From Meiothermus cerbereus DSM 11376 (GTDB lineage: Bacteria; Deinococcota; Deinococci; Deinococcales; Thermaceae): a stretch of DNA of 64,000 nt. Shown here one piece after another: positions 53,492 through 62,528 of the stretch (position 1 is its first letter; every line of letters starts with the position of its first letter). The position numbers and the translations under genes were made by a program. Below the pieces are notes generated by a model. That model saw nothing but the letters and a program-made list of their open reading frames with translations, was not told the DNA's origin and searched no databases. The stretch covers positions 42,868-106,867 of the forward strand of contig NZ_JHVI01000011.1 in NCBI RefSeq assembly GCF_000620065.1. Direction: 5' to 3'.

Positions 53492-54394
53492 TCAAGCCTC
53501 GCCCACCTCGAGGGCCGCCGTCAGGGCTGCGCCCAGCAACCCCGCCTCGCTGCCTAGCTGGGCCAGGCGGATGGGCGGGGCGATCCAGTTTTCCATATAG
53601 CGTTGGTACGAACGCAGCACCTCGTCCAGGTAGCCCTGGCCCGCATTGAGCGCCACCCCGCCCCCCAGCACCACCACCTCGGGGTCGTAGCACTTGACCA
53701 GCGAGGCCAGGGCGATGCCCACCCAGCTCGCGGCCTGCAGCACGATCCGACTGGCCCTGGGGTCGCCTTGCTGAAACAGGGCAAACAGCTCGCGGGTGTT
53801 CATCTCGCGCTGGAAGGCGGCCAGGGCCATGCGCTCCATAGCCGGGCCGGTGGCCAGCGCCTCCAGGCAGCCGTCCAGCCCACAACCACACAGGGGGCCG
53901 CCGGGCTGCATGGTGATGTGCCCAATCTCGCCCCCCTGACCATTTACACCCCGCAGCACCCTGTTGCCCCACACAAAACCGCCCCCCACTCCGGTCGAGA
54001 CCGTCATGTAGAGGGTGCTTTCGGCACCCTGGGCCGCGCCGAGCTTGTGTTCGGCCAGCGCGGCGGCGTTGGCGTCGTTTTCCATATAGACCTTGTAGCC
54101 GGTGGCCTGCTCGAGCCGCTCCACGATGGGAAAGTCGGTGAAATTGGCGATGTTGGGGGCAAACTTGATGCGTCCGCGCTTGAAGTCCAGCGGCCCCGGG
54201 GTGCCCAGGCCAATGGCCTGAACAGCAACACCCCCGGCTTCTATGGCGGCTTGAGCGGCCTGGGCCATGGCCTCGATCACGGCCGGGCCGCCTTCTTCCG
54301 GGGTGGGCACGGTTACCCTGGCCTTGATGCTGCCCTCCGAGAGCACCCCCGCCATAATCTTGGTTCCGCCCAGGTCAATCCCCACTACGCTCAT
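53492..54394 (-). CDS. ROK family sugar kinase (glucokinase-like)
   Basis: 300 residues: ATP loop VVGIDLGGTKIMAGVL at residues 3-18, LGTPGPLDFKRG, YMENDANAAALAEHKLGAAQ with the catalytic Asp, TGVGGGFVWGNRVLRG, and the zinc motif CGCGLDGCLEAL with the His in GEIGHITM. This is the bacterial ROK glucokinase pattern, phosphorylating glucose or a related hexose. The start ATG 54394 follows AAGGAG; the longer open frame upstream is a shadow. It overlaps the preceding gene by 4 nt. Confidence 0.92.
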   Translation of the reverse strand: MSVVGIDLGGTKIMAGVLSEGSIKARVTVPTPEEGGPAVIEAMAQAAQAAIEAGGVAVQAIGLGTPGPLDFKRGRIKFAPNIANFTDFPIVERLEQATGYKVYMENDANAAALAEHKLGAAQGAESTLYMTVSTGVGGGFVWGNRVLRGVNGQGGEIGHITMQPGGPLCGCGLDGCLEALATGPAMERMALAAFQREMNTRELFALFQQGDPRASRIVLQAASWVGIALASLVKCYDPEVVVLGGGVALNAGQGYLDEVLRSYQRYMENWIAPPIRLAQLGSEAGLLGAALTAALEVGEA

Positions 54395-54687
54395 GATGCT
54401 TCTCCTTGATGGTCGCGCTCGATGATCAAGACCGCCTCGTCGTAGAGCACCTCGGGCACCCAGAGGCTCACGTCCCCGGTGTAGGTGCCCACATAGGCTT
54501 CGGGCAGGCCAAAGCCGGTAAAGGGGGTCTCGAGGTGAACTGGAATACGGCTTTGTTCCAGCCGCACCCGGATGCCCTCGGCGATGAGTCGGGGCGCCGA
54601 GAGGAACAGAACGTACCAGGTTTCTCCCCGCATCCGCCGGGGTCGGGTGGGCTTGGGGTTGTCGGCAGTCGGCTGAGGCTCGCTCAT
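54391..54687 (-). CDS. DUF2007-like small protein
   Basis: 98 residues. The pattern WYVLFLSAPRLIAEGIRVRL, EQSRIPVHLETPF and VSLWVPEVLYDEAVLIIERD is like the DUF2007 'signal-transducing' domain (short ferredoxin-like fold). The role is unknown. The minus-strand TATGCT (54696-54701) is 8 nt before ATG 54687. The stop overlaps the kinase start (ATGA), so the two are co-translated. Confidence 0.65.
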   Translation of the reverse strand: MSEPQPTADNPKPTRPRRMRGETWYVLFLSAPRLIAEGIRVRLEQSRIPVHLETPFTGFGLPEAYVGTYTGDVSLWVPEVLYDEAVLIIERDHQGEAS

Positions 54688-54776
54688 TGGCCCATAGCAT
54701 AACAGCTCTAAGGCGGCCTAAGCCCGAAATTACCCAGCTTTTGCACACCTTCCGGCTAAGCTAGGGGGCGGTAGCT

Positions 54777-56267
54777 ATGCTGGCGCAAGTACGAACCTAC
54801 AGTCTGTTTGGCCTCGAGGCCCAGCCCATCACGGTGGAGGTGGATGTTTCGCAGGGGATGCCCTTTTACACGGTGGTCGGTCTGCCGGACAAGGCCGTCG
54901 AAGAGTCACGGGAACGGGTGCGGGCAGCCCTCAAGAATGCGGGCTTTCCCTATCCCCAGGGGCGGGTGGTCATCAACCTGGCCCCAGCCGAACTGCGCAA
55001 AGAGGGCACCCATTACGACCTGCCCATCGCCCTGGGGCTGCTGTGTGCCCAGGGAACCATCCCCCCCGAGGCCCTGCAGGGCTTTGCCTCGGCGGGCGAG
55101 CTGGGCCTGGACGGCGAGCTGCGCCCGGTTCCGGGGGCGGTAAACCTGGCGCTGGGCGCGCTGCAGGAGGGCCGTAAGCTGCTCATGCCCCAGACCTCTG
55201 CCGAGGAGGCCGCCCTGATCGAAGGGGTCGAGGTGTGGGGTGCGGCCAGCCTGGCGCAGCTGGTGCGCTTTTTGTTGGGACAGGAAGACCTTCCGCAGGC
55301 CCGCTATAGCGATGGCCCAGAGGCCCCAGAGACCGCGCTCGATCTGCTCGACGTGAAAGGCCAGGCCAAAGCCAAGCGGGCCCTGGAAATTGCCGCTGCG
55401 GGCGCCCACCACCTGCTGATGAGCGGTACGCCCGGTTCGGGCAAGACCATGCTGGCCAAGCGGATGGTGGGGCTGCTGCCCCCCTTGAGCCATGAGGAGG
55501 CGCTCGAGGTGACCCGCATCCACTCTGCCGCGGGGCGCCTGATGAAGGGTCTGGTCAAGACCCCACCCTTCCGCAGCCCCCACCACACCGTCTCGGATGC
55601 CGGGCTGATTGGGGGTGGTACCATCCCCAAGCCGGGCGAAATCTCGCTGGCCCACCGGGGCGTACTGTTTCTAGACGAGTTTCCCGAGTTCTCCCGCGAC
55701 GCTTTGGAGGTGCTGCGCCAGCCTCTGGAAGATGGGGTGGTCACCATCTCGCGGGCCAGGGCCAGCTTCACCTATCCGGCGCGGTTTTTGCTCATTGCGG
55801 CCATGAACCCCTGCCCCTGCGGCTGGCACGGCGACCCGGAAAGACCCTGTAGCTGCACCCCCAGCCAGCGCACCCGGTACGTGAACCGCATCAGCGGCCC
55901 CCTGCTCGACCGCTTCGACCTGGTGGTGGAAGTCCCCCGCCTCACCCCCGCCGAACTCGCCCGCGCCTCCGAAGGGGAGTCTACCGCCGCGGTGCGAGAA
56001 CGGGTGCTGACGGCAAGGGAAAAGATGAAGGCCCGCCAGGGGAAGCTCAATAGCGAACTCTTCGGTAGAGCGCTGCGGCAGCATACGGTGCTTTCCCCCT
56101 CCAGCGAAGCCCTCTTGCAAGCGGCCACTAAACGCTTGGCCCTCACCGCAAGGAGCTACGACCGCATCCTCCGGGTAGCCCGCACCATCGCCGACCTCTC
56201 GAACTCAGAACCCATCCAGGAAGCCCACCTGGCCGAGGCGCTGACCTACCGGCGGAGTCTGGGGTGA
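54777..56267 (+). CDS. comM: ComM/YifB-like AAA+ helicase
   Basis: 496 residues. The N-terminal Lon-protease-like fold ([20 protein letters not shown] ... [20 protein letters not shown]) is followed by the Mg-chelatase AAA+ domain: Walker [17 protein letters not shown], Walker [21 protein letters not shown], and a four-Cys cluster in [17 protein letters not shown]. In other bacteria ComM is a helicase that promotes branch migration during natural transformation; Thermaceae are naturally competent. The last 456 bp are duplicated at 59495-59950. Confidence 0.94.
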   Translation: MLAQVRTYSLFGLEAQPITVEVDVSQGMPFYTVVGLPDKAVEESRERVRAALKNAGFPYPQGRVVINLAPAELRKEGTHYDLPIALGLLCAQGTIPPEALQGFASAGELGLDGELRPVPGAVNLALGALQEGRKLLMPQTSAEEAALIEGVEVWGAASLAQLVRFLLGQEDLPQARYSDGPEAPETALDLLDVKGQAKAKRALEIAAAGAHHLLMSGTPGSGKTMLAKRMVGLLPPLSHEEALEVTRIHSAAGRLMKGLVKTPPFRSPHHTVSDAGLIGGGTIPKPGEISLAHRGVLFLDEFPEFSRDALEVLRQPLEDGVVTISRARASFTYPARFLLIAAMNPCPCGWHGDPERPCSCTPSQRTRYVNRISGPLLDRFDLVVEVPRLTPAELARASEGESTAAVRERVLTAREKMKARQGKLNSELFGRALRQHTVLSPSSEALLQAATKRLALTARSYDRILRVARTIADLSNSEPIQEAHLAEALTYRRSLG

Positions 56268-56320
56268 GGGCTTAATCCAAACAAGCCGCTTAGCTCCGGA
56301 TCTCCTAGAATGAGTACGGT

Positions 56321-56742
56321 ATGCTATGCCATAGCGGCGTAGAGACCTTACGGCTCCACGGCCAGACCCTCCTGGCGTCCGCTCAACTTTCCCGCCCCGT
56401 CCACCTGGTGCTGGGCGTACCTGGGGCTTCGCGCTGTGGGGCTTGGCCCAGCTTCCTCGGCCCTGCCTCATCGTGACCCAATGCCCTTCCCCCCACTACC
56501 TGCGCGACCTGATGGACTTGCAGCCGGAGGGGATCCTAGCCACCTCGGCCAGGCCGGAGGATGTCCTCGAGGGGTTGCGGAAGGTCGCGCAGGGTCGGGG
56601 TTTCCACAAAATTCCTATGCTAGGCCCGGATAGCCTGACTGCCCGTGAGCGGCAGGTAATGCGTTCGGTGGCGCTGGGGTTCTGCGGGTGCTGCACCGGG
56701 TGGCGAGCCCCGGCCCCGCCGACTTTATACTGGGCGAGGTGA
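56321..56742 (+). pseudogene. Broken LuxR-type response regulator
   Basis: Coding traces in two frames: MLCHSGVETLRLHGQTLLAS from ATG 56321, then, after a frameshift near 56450, LPRPCLIVTQCPSPHYLRDL, MDLQPEGILATSARPEDVLE and GLRKVAQGRGF. The last recognisable motif is DSLTARERQVMRSVALGF, the start of a LuxR HTH, after which the frame degenerates (CGCCTGWRAPAPPT). The HTH is lost, so the protein cannot bind DNA. It directly precedes the ABC exporter and may once have regulated it. Confidence 0.65.
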
Positions 56743-56748
56743 TGCCCG

Positions 56749-58275
56749 ATGAAGACGTTATGGAACCTCCTGGAGGGGCGCAGAGGCGAGTTCCTGGGCC
56801 TGCTGGCGGTTAGCAGCCTGGTGAGCGCGGCCGAGGCCCTGATCCACACGTTAATGCTCAAGTGGCTCTTCGACGAGGCGGTGATCACGCAAGACTTCCG
56901 GCGCTTCGGGCTCCTGGGGCTCGCCTACCTCGCCTTGGGACTGGGCCTGGTTGCTCTGTTCTGGGCCGTCTCGCTCTGGCAGAAGGCCTTCGTCAACCGG
57001 GTGGCGCTCGATGTGGAGGGGCGGCTGCTAGCCCAGGCCCTCCGCCTCGACTGGCAAGACTTCAGCCGCGAGGGAGCCGGGGCCTTTGTGAGCCGGGTTC
57101 ACCAGGACGTCCTCGAGGGGCTGGCCCCTGCGGTTTCCCTCTTGGTTGACGTGGCCCGCCAGGCCCTGGCGACCCTGGCCTTCCTGGGGGTGCTGCTGTA
57201 CCTGTCGTGGCAGGCTACCCTGGCCCTGGCGATACTGGTCCCGCCGCTATTGTGGGTCGCGCAGCGGGTCGGGACGAGGATTCGCCAGGCGACCACGGAC
57301 GAGCGGGAGGCGGAGGCCCGCTACCTCGAGGTCCTCTCCCAATCGCTCAAGGCCTTCCGGGCTCTACGCGGCCTACCCCGTCTTCTCAGCCCGACTCTGG
57401 CCGCTAACCGGGAGGCCCTGAGCGCCTACCTCGAAGGCACCTACCGCAGTCACCGGCTGATAGGGGCCCAACAGGCCTGGAGCGACGTGTTCATGAACCT
57501 GGCCAACACGCTCGCACTGGTCGTGGGCGGCTACTTCGTCCTGGTCCGCGTGCTGAGCTTCGGCGGATATTTGGCCTTCGTCAACGCCTTCTGGCGTGCG
57601 GTGAACAACACCTTTTCCCTGCTGCGCAGGGTGCCCGAGTTCCACCGCCACGCGCAGGTCCTCGAGCGCGTCCACGGGCTGCTCTCCTCCGCACCCGACC
57701 CCTATGCGCGGCTGGCCGCCGAAGCCCGACTCCAGGGGGTGGGGGTGACCTACGCGGGCGGGGCCTTGCTGGAGCTACCGCGGGTGGAAATCCGCCCAGG
57801 CGAGCGCCTACTGCTCGTAGGCCCCAACGGCGCGGGCAAGAGCACCCTCCTCCACGTGCTCGCGGGGTATCTGGCCCCAAAGGAGGGCGAGGTGGTGCGG
57901 CCCGCGCGGGTGGCCGCGCTCACCGCTCCCCCCGAGCTGCCGCCCTTGACGGTACGCGAGCTGGTTCCCGACGCTGGGATCCGCCGGGAACTGGGGCTGG
58001 AGGGCCTGGAGGACCGCCGCCCGGAGGCCCTGTCCTCGGGGCAGCGGCAGAGGGCCGCCATCGGCGTGCTGCTTTGCGAAGAGGCCGACCTCTACCTTCT
58101 GGACGAGCCCCTGGCCAACTTGGACTCCGAGAGCCGGGAGGGGGTGCTCGAGCTCATCCTGCGCCGGACCGCAGGAAAGGCCCTGGTCGTGGTACTGCAC
58201 GGGGATGAGACGCTGCACAGCCGCTTCGACCGGGTGGTGGAGCTGGCAGGCCCGCAGGTGCTGGACTCCCCGTAG
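56749..58275 (+). CDS. ABC exporter (fused membrane and ATPase domains)
   Basis: 508 residues, shorter than the usual 570-600. Membrane segments include LLAVSSLVSAAEALIHTLML, LLGLAYLALGLGLVALFWAV, LLVDVARQALATLAFLGVLL and ANTLALVVGGYFVLVRVL. The ATPase has Walker A LVGPNGAGKSTLLHVLAG near 358-375, an altered signature ALSSGQRQRAAIGVLLCEEA and Walker B LYLLDEPLANLD. The nucleotide-binding domain is trimmed (no clear Q-loop block). There is no N-terminal C39 peptidase. It starts 6 nt after the LuxR remnant. The cargo is unknown. Confidence 0.85.
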   Translation: MKTLWNLLEGRRGEFLGLLAVSSLVSAAEALIHTLMLKWLFDEAVITQDFRRFGLLGLAYLALGLGLVALFWAVSLWQKAFVNRVALDVEGRLLAQALRLDWQDFSREGAGAFVSRVHQDVLEGLAPAVSLLVDVARQALATLAFLGVLLYLSWQATLALAILVPPLLWVAQRVGTRIRQATTDEREAEARYLEVLSQSLKAFRALRGLPRLLSPTLAANREALSAYLEGTYRSHRLIGAQQAWSDVFMNLANTLALVVGGYFVLVRVLSFGGYLAFVNAFWRAVNNTFSLLRRVPEFHRHAQVLERVHGLLSSAPDPYARLAAEARLQGVGVTYAGGALLELPRVEIRPGERLLLVGPNGAGKSTLLHVLAGYLAPKEGEVVRPARVAALTAPPELPPLTVRELVPDAGIRRELGLEGLEDRRPEALSSGQRQRAAIGVLLCEEADLYLLDEPLANLDSESREGVLELILRRTAGKALVVVLHGDETLHSRFDRVVELAGPQVLDSP

Positions 58276-58280
58276 CGGCC

Positions 58281-58612
58281 GTGTTCACCCCGGCCACTTG
58301 GGCAACGAGCACAACACGTGGGGCGGGCAGGCCTTGCTTTTGGGGATGGACCTCTCCTTGTGGCCCCGGGTGCGGAAGCTCTTGGTGGACTGGGGTACCG
58401 GGGTCTTCGGGGCTTGGCCTCCTCCCTGGGGTTGGAGCTGGAGGGGGTAGCCCGTCCTTACGCGGGGGTGCGGGGGGAGAGGAGGTACCCGAGATTCCGC
58501 GGGAGGGTGGGTTCAAACTACGAGGGAAACCCCCGGGTGAGCGAGGCCTGGGTCTACCTGGGCACCTGGGCATGCTACGCTTGTTGGTGAAGCAGCTGGC
58601 TAGGGCCGTCTG
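58281..58612 (+). pseudogene. IS5-family transposase remnant
   Basis: Frame-broken pieces match the C-terminal half of the transposase remnant at 63540-63683: NTWGGQALLLGMDLSLWPRV and RKLLVDWG in one frame, then GYRGLRGLASSLGLELEGVA in another, and YEGNPRVSEAWVYLGTWACY at the end. There are several frameshifts and no start. No intact terminal inverted repeats were found. Confidence 0.65.
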
Positions 58613-58620
58613 AGGCCTGA

Positions 58621-58737
58621 TGGGAGACTTTTAGAACAGCCTCTGATTTTGGCACGAACGACACCTGCGGCACCAACTGCACCTGTGGCTGCACCGGCTA
58701 TACCGCATGTGCCAACGGTCCGGGGAAAAATGGCTGA
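58621..58737 (+). pseudogene. Headless Cys/Thr/Gly-rich peptide frame
   Basis: A 38-codon frame preceded directly by TGA and without a start codon reads WETFRTASDFGTNDTC, then GTNCTCGCTGYTACANGPGK and NG, ending at TGA 58735. Five Cys and seven Thr lie within 24 residues. The composition resembles the core of a modified peptide (lanthipeptide-like) or a Cys-rich bacteriocin, and it lies after an exporter gene. The leader would be lost, apparently replaced by the transposase remnant. It could also be chance. Confidence 0.3.
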
Positions 58738-58743
58738 CCCCAA

Positions 58744-59487
58744 TTGGAGGGAATCTTGCAGCGCTTCTGGAGAATCCTGCGCTTTCTAGGATCCTTCCGC
58801 GGCTTTTTGGTCCTGTGCGCCCTGGCGTTGCTGGTGGGCTTGGGCCTGGAGTGGGCCAACCGGCCCGTCGTCACCCAGCTCCGGGCTGAGGCCCACCGCA
58901 TCAGCAGCTCGCCTACTGCGCTCAGCCCGGCCGACAAGGCCTACCTGCGCCGGCTGGTCGGGGAGGCACGGGTGGTGGGGCTGGGCGAGGGGTCGCACGG
59001 CAGCAAGGAGTACCCCGAACGCAAGGCCGTCTTGTGGGCGCACAACGGCCACGTCGCCTTCCGCGAGCGGGCCATCTACCCCTTGCGCGGGTCCCCGATG
59101 GGCTGGTACCTGCGTTAGCGCTACGGCAGGGGCTACTTCGTCCTGGCCACCACCTTCTACTCGGGCTCGGTGCTGGCCATGTGGCCGCAGCTACCCGGGG
59201 TCGGCCAGGAGCGGGTGGCTATGCCGGTTTTTCCCACCCTTCCCGGCACCGCCGACTCCGCTTTCCACCGGGCCTTCGGCGGGGACTTCCTGTTCGACCT
59301 GCGCGCGGAGCGGCCCGATAGCCCGCTGGGGCGCTGGCTGCGGCGGTCCCAGCTCATCAAGGCCATCGGGTCGGGCTACTTCCCCTTCCCCCTGGTCGGC
59401 TCGAGCCCGGCCACCCTCCCCACCTACTTCGACGCCCTGCTCTTCATCGACAAGACCACTGCGGCTGAGCCCCTCAACCCGCGATGA
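58744..59487 (+). pseudogene. Erythromycin esterase-like gene with internal deletion and nonsense codon
   Basis: An N-terminal membrane segment ([20 protein letters not shown]) is followed by the family's first catalytic motif [20 protein letters not shown]. The frame then jumps to the late motif [20 protein letters not shown] and is stopped by TAG 59116-59118. It continues in the same frame as [40 protein letters not shown] and [16 protein letters not shown] to 59487. About 150-200 residues between the two motifs are missing compared with full-length family members, so it is inactive. Confidence 0.75.
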
Positions 59488-59494
59488 GGAGGGG

Positions 59495-59950
59495 TGCCCC
59501 TGCGGCTGGCACGGCGACCCGGAAAGACCCTGTAGCTGCACCCCCAGCCAGCGCACCCGGTACGTGAACCGCATCAGCGGCCCCCTGCTCGACCGCTTCG
59601 ACCTGGTGGTGGAAGTCCCCCGGCTCACCCCCGCCGAACTCGCCCGCGCCTCCGAAGGGGAGCCTACCGCCGCGGTGCGAGAACGGGTGCTGACGGCAAG
59701 GGAAAAGATGAAGGCCCGCCAGGGGAAGCTCAATAGCGAACTCTTCGGTAGAGCGCTGCGGCAGCATACGGTGCTTTCCCCCTCCAGTGAAGCCCTCTTG
59801 CAAGCGGCCACTAAACGCTTGGCCCTCACCGCAAGGAGCTACGACCGCATCCTCCGGGTAGCCCGCACCATCGCCGACCTCTCGAACTCAGAACCCATCC
59901 AGGAAGCCCACCTGGCCGAGGCGCTGACCTACCGGCGGAGTTTGGGGTAA
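59495..59950 (+). pseudogene. Duplicate of the comM 3' end
   Basis: These 456 bp are about 99% identical to 55812-56267, the last 152 codons of comM, including the stop position (TAA here, TGA there). I noted about five substitutions. No start or N-terminal domain is present, so it is not a working gene. It joins the erythromycin-esterase remnant at GGGGTGCCCC without a spacer. Confidence 0.93.
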
Positions 59951-59984
59951 GGATCAGCACCTTACCTTGGAGGAACAGGCTACA

Positions 59985-60929
59985 TCAAAAGCGGTACACC
60001 CGCGCAAACGCGAAACGTGGGGCGCCGATGATAACCCTTGGCTCCCTAGGGTAAGGCTCTGGCTCCGAGTAGAGCACCGGCCCGACCTCGCACAGCACCC
60101 CAGAGCGGCCCTTCGGGCGGCAGTACTCGCGGTCGTTTGGATCCCTCCCGCCCAAGCCCTCATTGACATAGGGGAAGCCGTACTGGCCGTAGCCTCGCAC
60201 GAAGTACCTGAGAGGACTGGTTGGATCATCCGCGCCCAGCCCCAACAGTACGAAGGTCCGCTCCGGAAGCCTCCGGGTACGCCTCCAGAGAAGCCGGAAC
60301 CCGCTCTCCCTGGCGAGATCCACGGTCTTGGCGTTCACCTGAGGGGAGGCGTAGAAACCGCGCTTCCAGTGCCAGCAAAAGGCAGTGGGTACCAATCCTG
60401 GGATCTCGGGCACCGCAGGAAGGGCTGCGCGGTGGTTATCTACCAAATAGAAGCGGGCCGAGGGACTCCGTCCGTGTAGCTCGCGGGCCAGCCCCGCTCC
60501 CCCGAGAAAAGCCGCCTTGTAGGCCCCATCCCAGCGCAGCGAGAGCCGGAGGGCCCGGGCCACCTCCCGCACCGGGACCACAACCCGGCCCCCCCTGACT
60601 ACCGGGCTGACTTCGAACGCACCGGGTTGTCCATCCACCCGGTAACCCCTGCCGCGGCCAAACTCCAGGGTGTGCCCGGCAAATGATAGCTGTATGCGGG
60701 AGCCCATCGGGTCAGCCGCGAAGCCCATCCCCGCCACCGCCGCCAGGTAGCGCGCAGGCGCCCATAACCGCCCGGTCTCCAGGAAGAGACCGGGCCGGGT
60801 GTAGACCAGCCAGAGGTCGGCCACCTTCAGAAAGGGGCCGGTGGAGCAGCCCACGTTCTGCGCGGAAGCCGCTGCAGGAAAGAGCAGGGCAGCGGCCAGG
60901 AAGGCTGGGGCGAGGAGTGCACGCATCAT
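59985..60929 (-). CDS. Secreted copper-amine-oxidase-N-like protein
   Basis: 314 residues with a signal peptide (MMRALLAPAFLAAALLFPAA, cleavage after ASAQ). Residues about 55-145 have the copper amine oxidase N-terminal (stalk-like) pattern LWAPARYLAAVAGMGFAADP, YRVDGQPGAFEVSPVVRGGR and VVVPVREVARALRLSLRWDG, found in many cell-surface proteins. The C-terminal 160 residues are unassigned, with few cysteines (FCWHWK, REYCRP, LCEVGP). ATG 60929 overlaps the upstream frame by 4 nt (ATGA). The function is unknown. Confidence 0.7.
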   Translation of the reverse strand: MMRALLAPAFLAAALLFPAAASAQNVGCSTGPFLKVADLWLVYTRPGLFLETGRLWAPARYLAAVAGMGFAADPMGSRIQLSFAGHTLEFGRGRGYRVDGQPGAFEVSPVVRGGRVVVPVREVARALRLSLRWDGAYKAAFLGGAGLARELHGRSPSARFYLVDNHRAALPAVPEIPGLVPTAFCWHWKRGFYASPQVNAKTVDLARESGFRLLWRRTRRLPERTFVLLGLGADDPTSPLRYFVRGYGQYGFPYVNEGLGGRDPNDREYCRPKGRSGVLCEVGPVLYSEPEPYPREPRVIIGAPRFAFARVYRF

Positions 60930-61390
60930 TGCAAGCGGATGTACACCTCTTCTGAGCCACTGCTGGTCGAGGTGACCTGGGTCTTGGCGGTCACGCAGTC
61001 CTCGGCTACGTCGGGCGCGGTCTGTCTCCAGTGTAAGCCGGAACTCGAGGTGAGGCCCAATCGGAGATCACTCCAGCTCATAGTATCCTTTATCCCGCTG
61101 CTCCCAGACCCATTGATCTGAGCGCTGCTAGGAACGTGCTTGAAGACATTGCCGACCCCACTCAGCTTGAGGCTTGGTAGATCGAAATCCACCGATTATG
61201 GGGTAAATGGTACTTGCCCTCGGGATCCAGGTATGCGCAGGCCACCTCGCGCGGGTTTGTACTTCCGCTGCGCTGCATCCAAGGGCAGCAGGGCTAAATA
61301 GGGCACTACGAAACTCCACTCCACCCGGCTGTCGCCGCGAAACAACGCTACCTCTAGCTCCGCTCGGCGAAAGTACACCTCATCGCTCAC
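60926..61390 (-). pseudogene. Frameshifted hypothetical gene upstream of the amine-oxidase-like gene
   Basis: Two adjoining minus-strand frames look like one broken gene. MSDEVYFRRAELEVALFRGD and VEWSFVVPYLALLPLDAAQR begin at ATG 61390 and stop at 61196. VDFDLPSLKLSGVGNVFKHV then runs from 61192 with SWSDLRLGLTSSSGLHWRQT and ends EEVYIRLQ at 60926, overlapping the next start. The second part alone could still be translated. No family recognised; the beta-rich, Ser/Thr-rich tail suggests a surface protein. Confidence 0.5.
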
Positions 61391-61499
61391 GCCCGAGGGG
61401 AGCCCCCAAACAAAACACCTGCCTTCGTTTGGAGCCTTCCCTACCAGTCCTTAGTAGCCTCTAGCGGTTCTACGCGATTGTGTCCCATCTCCAGACGGC

Positions 61500-61697
61500 T
61501 TATCTTGGGTACTCGACTCCCGGCAGCTGCACGTCGCCCAACCCCAGGCTCTGGTCGGTCGCAGGCTGGAGGGCGATGTCCACGCCGCCCTTGGGGGGCG
61601 AGACCTTAACTGGGTTTTGGCCACCGTAGATGTCGCCGAAGGCGGCTTGACTGTGGAGGTTGCAGGTCAGGAGGTGGAGGAGGCGAAAGACCCCGTC
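61500..61697 (-). pseudogene. Fragment of a beta-rich secreted protein
   Basis: A 65-codon frame without a start reads LLTCNLHSQAAFGDIYGGQN, PVKVSPPKGGVDIALQPATD and QSLGLGDVQLPGVEYPR before TAA (61500-61502). The pattern is like a carboxypeptidase-regulatory-type repeat of a surface lipoprotein. A stop (61698-61700) lies immediately upstream. The rest of 61391-61944 shows only short broken frames and no RNA gene that I can identify. Confidence 0.4.
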
Positions 61698-61965
61698 TTA
61701 TCCGGGATGTCACGCGAGTGTCACGCTGGCTTGTGTAATTTGTACATCAGGCAAGATTATCCGTTTGAATGGGATACTAGAGCTGGGCTTACCAAGACGC
61801 TTACGAGGGTTTGCGATCCACCTTTGAGCGCATAGTGCGCGATAATAACTCTGATGCTCGAAACTGTCCCCAAAAACCCTACACCGGCCCCTAGCTGGGT
61901 GCTGGGGTTGCTGGGGCGACCCCGGCTCCTCGGCCCGGCGGGTGATACCAACCTTAGATAGATAG

Positions 61966-62523
61966 TCATTCCTTGGGGATCCACCCGAACCCCGCCACCC
62001 CCCGGATGAACTCGGGGTGCTCCTGGAGATAGACACACCGCTCTACCAGACGCTCTTGCAAAGCCTCCAAGTTGGGGAAGCTCTCATTGGCCACCGCTTC
62101 CCGCAGCAAAGGCACCACCGGCTCTGCCGGGGAGAGCTCGGGGGTGTAGGGCGGTAAGTGCAGCAGCAGCAGACCGGGCGGTACCTGGAGGTCTTTGGCC
62201 CGGTGCCAGCCTGCGTTGTCCAAAAGCAGCACCAGAACCTTCCGCCCCTCTGGGTCCACCTCCTGCTGAAACTCCCGTAGGGCCAGACTCATGAGCTCGC
62301 TGTTCACCGTGGGCAGGATCAGGAAGGTACTCCTCCCACTGGCCGGATGCACGAAGAGGTAAACGTACAGCCATTCATAGCGGGTGCGGTGGAAGGCCAG
62401 AGGCCGCTGCCCTTTGAGCGCCCAGACCTTACACAGGATGGGTTTCAAGCCCACCCGGGCCTCATCCTGGCTCCAGACCTCCACCGGCTTATCCGGGTGC
62501 AACTGCCGCTGGGCCTCTACCAC
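61966..62523 (-). CDS. IS630 transposase, downstream frame (DDE domain)
   Basis: 185 residues from GTG 62523. The catalytic DDE residues are visible: WSQDEARVGLKP, VLVLLLDNAGWHRAKDL and LPPYTPELSPAEPVVPLL. This is the C-terminal half of an IS630 transposase and is probably made as a fusion with the upstream frame by -1 slippage at the A8 tract (62533-62540). Confidence 0.9.
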   Translation of the reverse strand: MVEAQRQLHPDKPVEVWSQDEARVGLKPILCKVWALKGQRPLAFHRTRYEWLYVYLFVHPASGRSTFLILPTVNSELMSLALREFQQEVDPEGRKVLVLLLDNAGWHRAKDLQVPPGLLLLHLPPYTPELSPAEPVVPLLREAVANESFPNLEALQERLVERCVYLQEHPEFIRGVAGFGWIPKE

Positions 62524-62528
62524 CTGGG

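Noticed and set aside
61740..61944. Short frames between the coding debris and the IS630 element
   Set aside because: They are interrupted by stops, show no motif and have no promoter; at most unrecognisable remnants.
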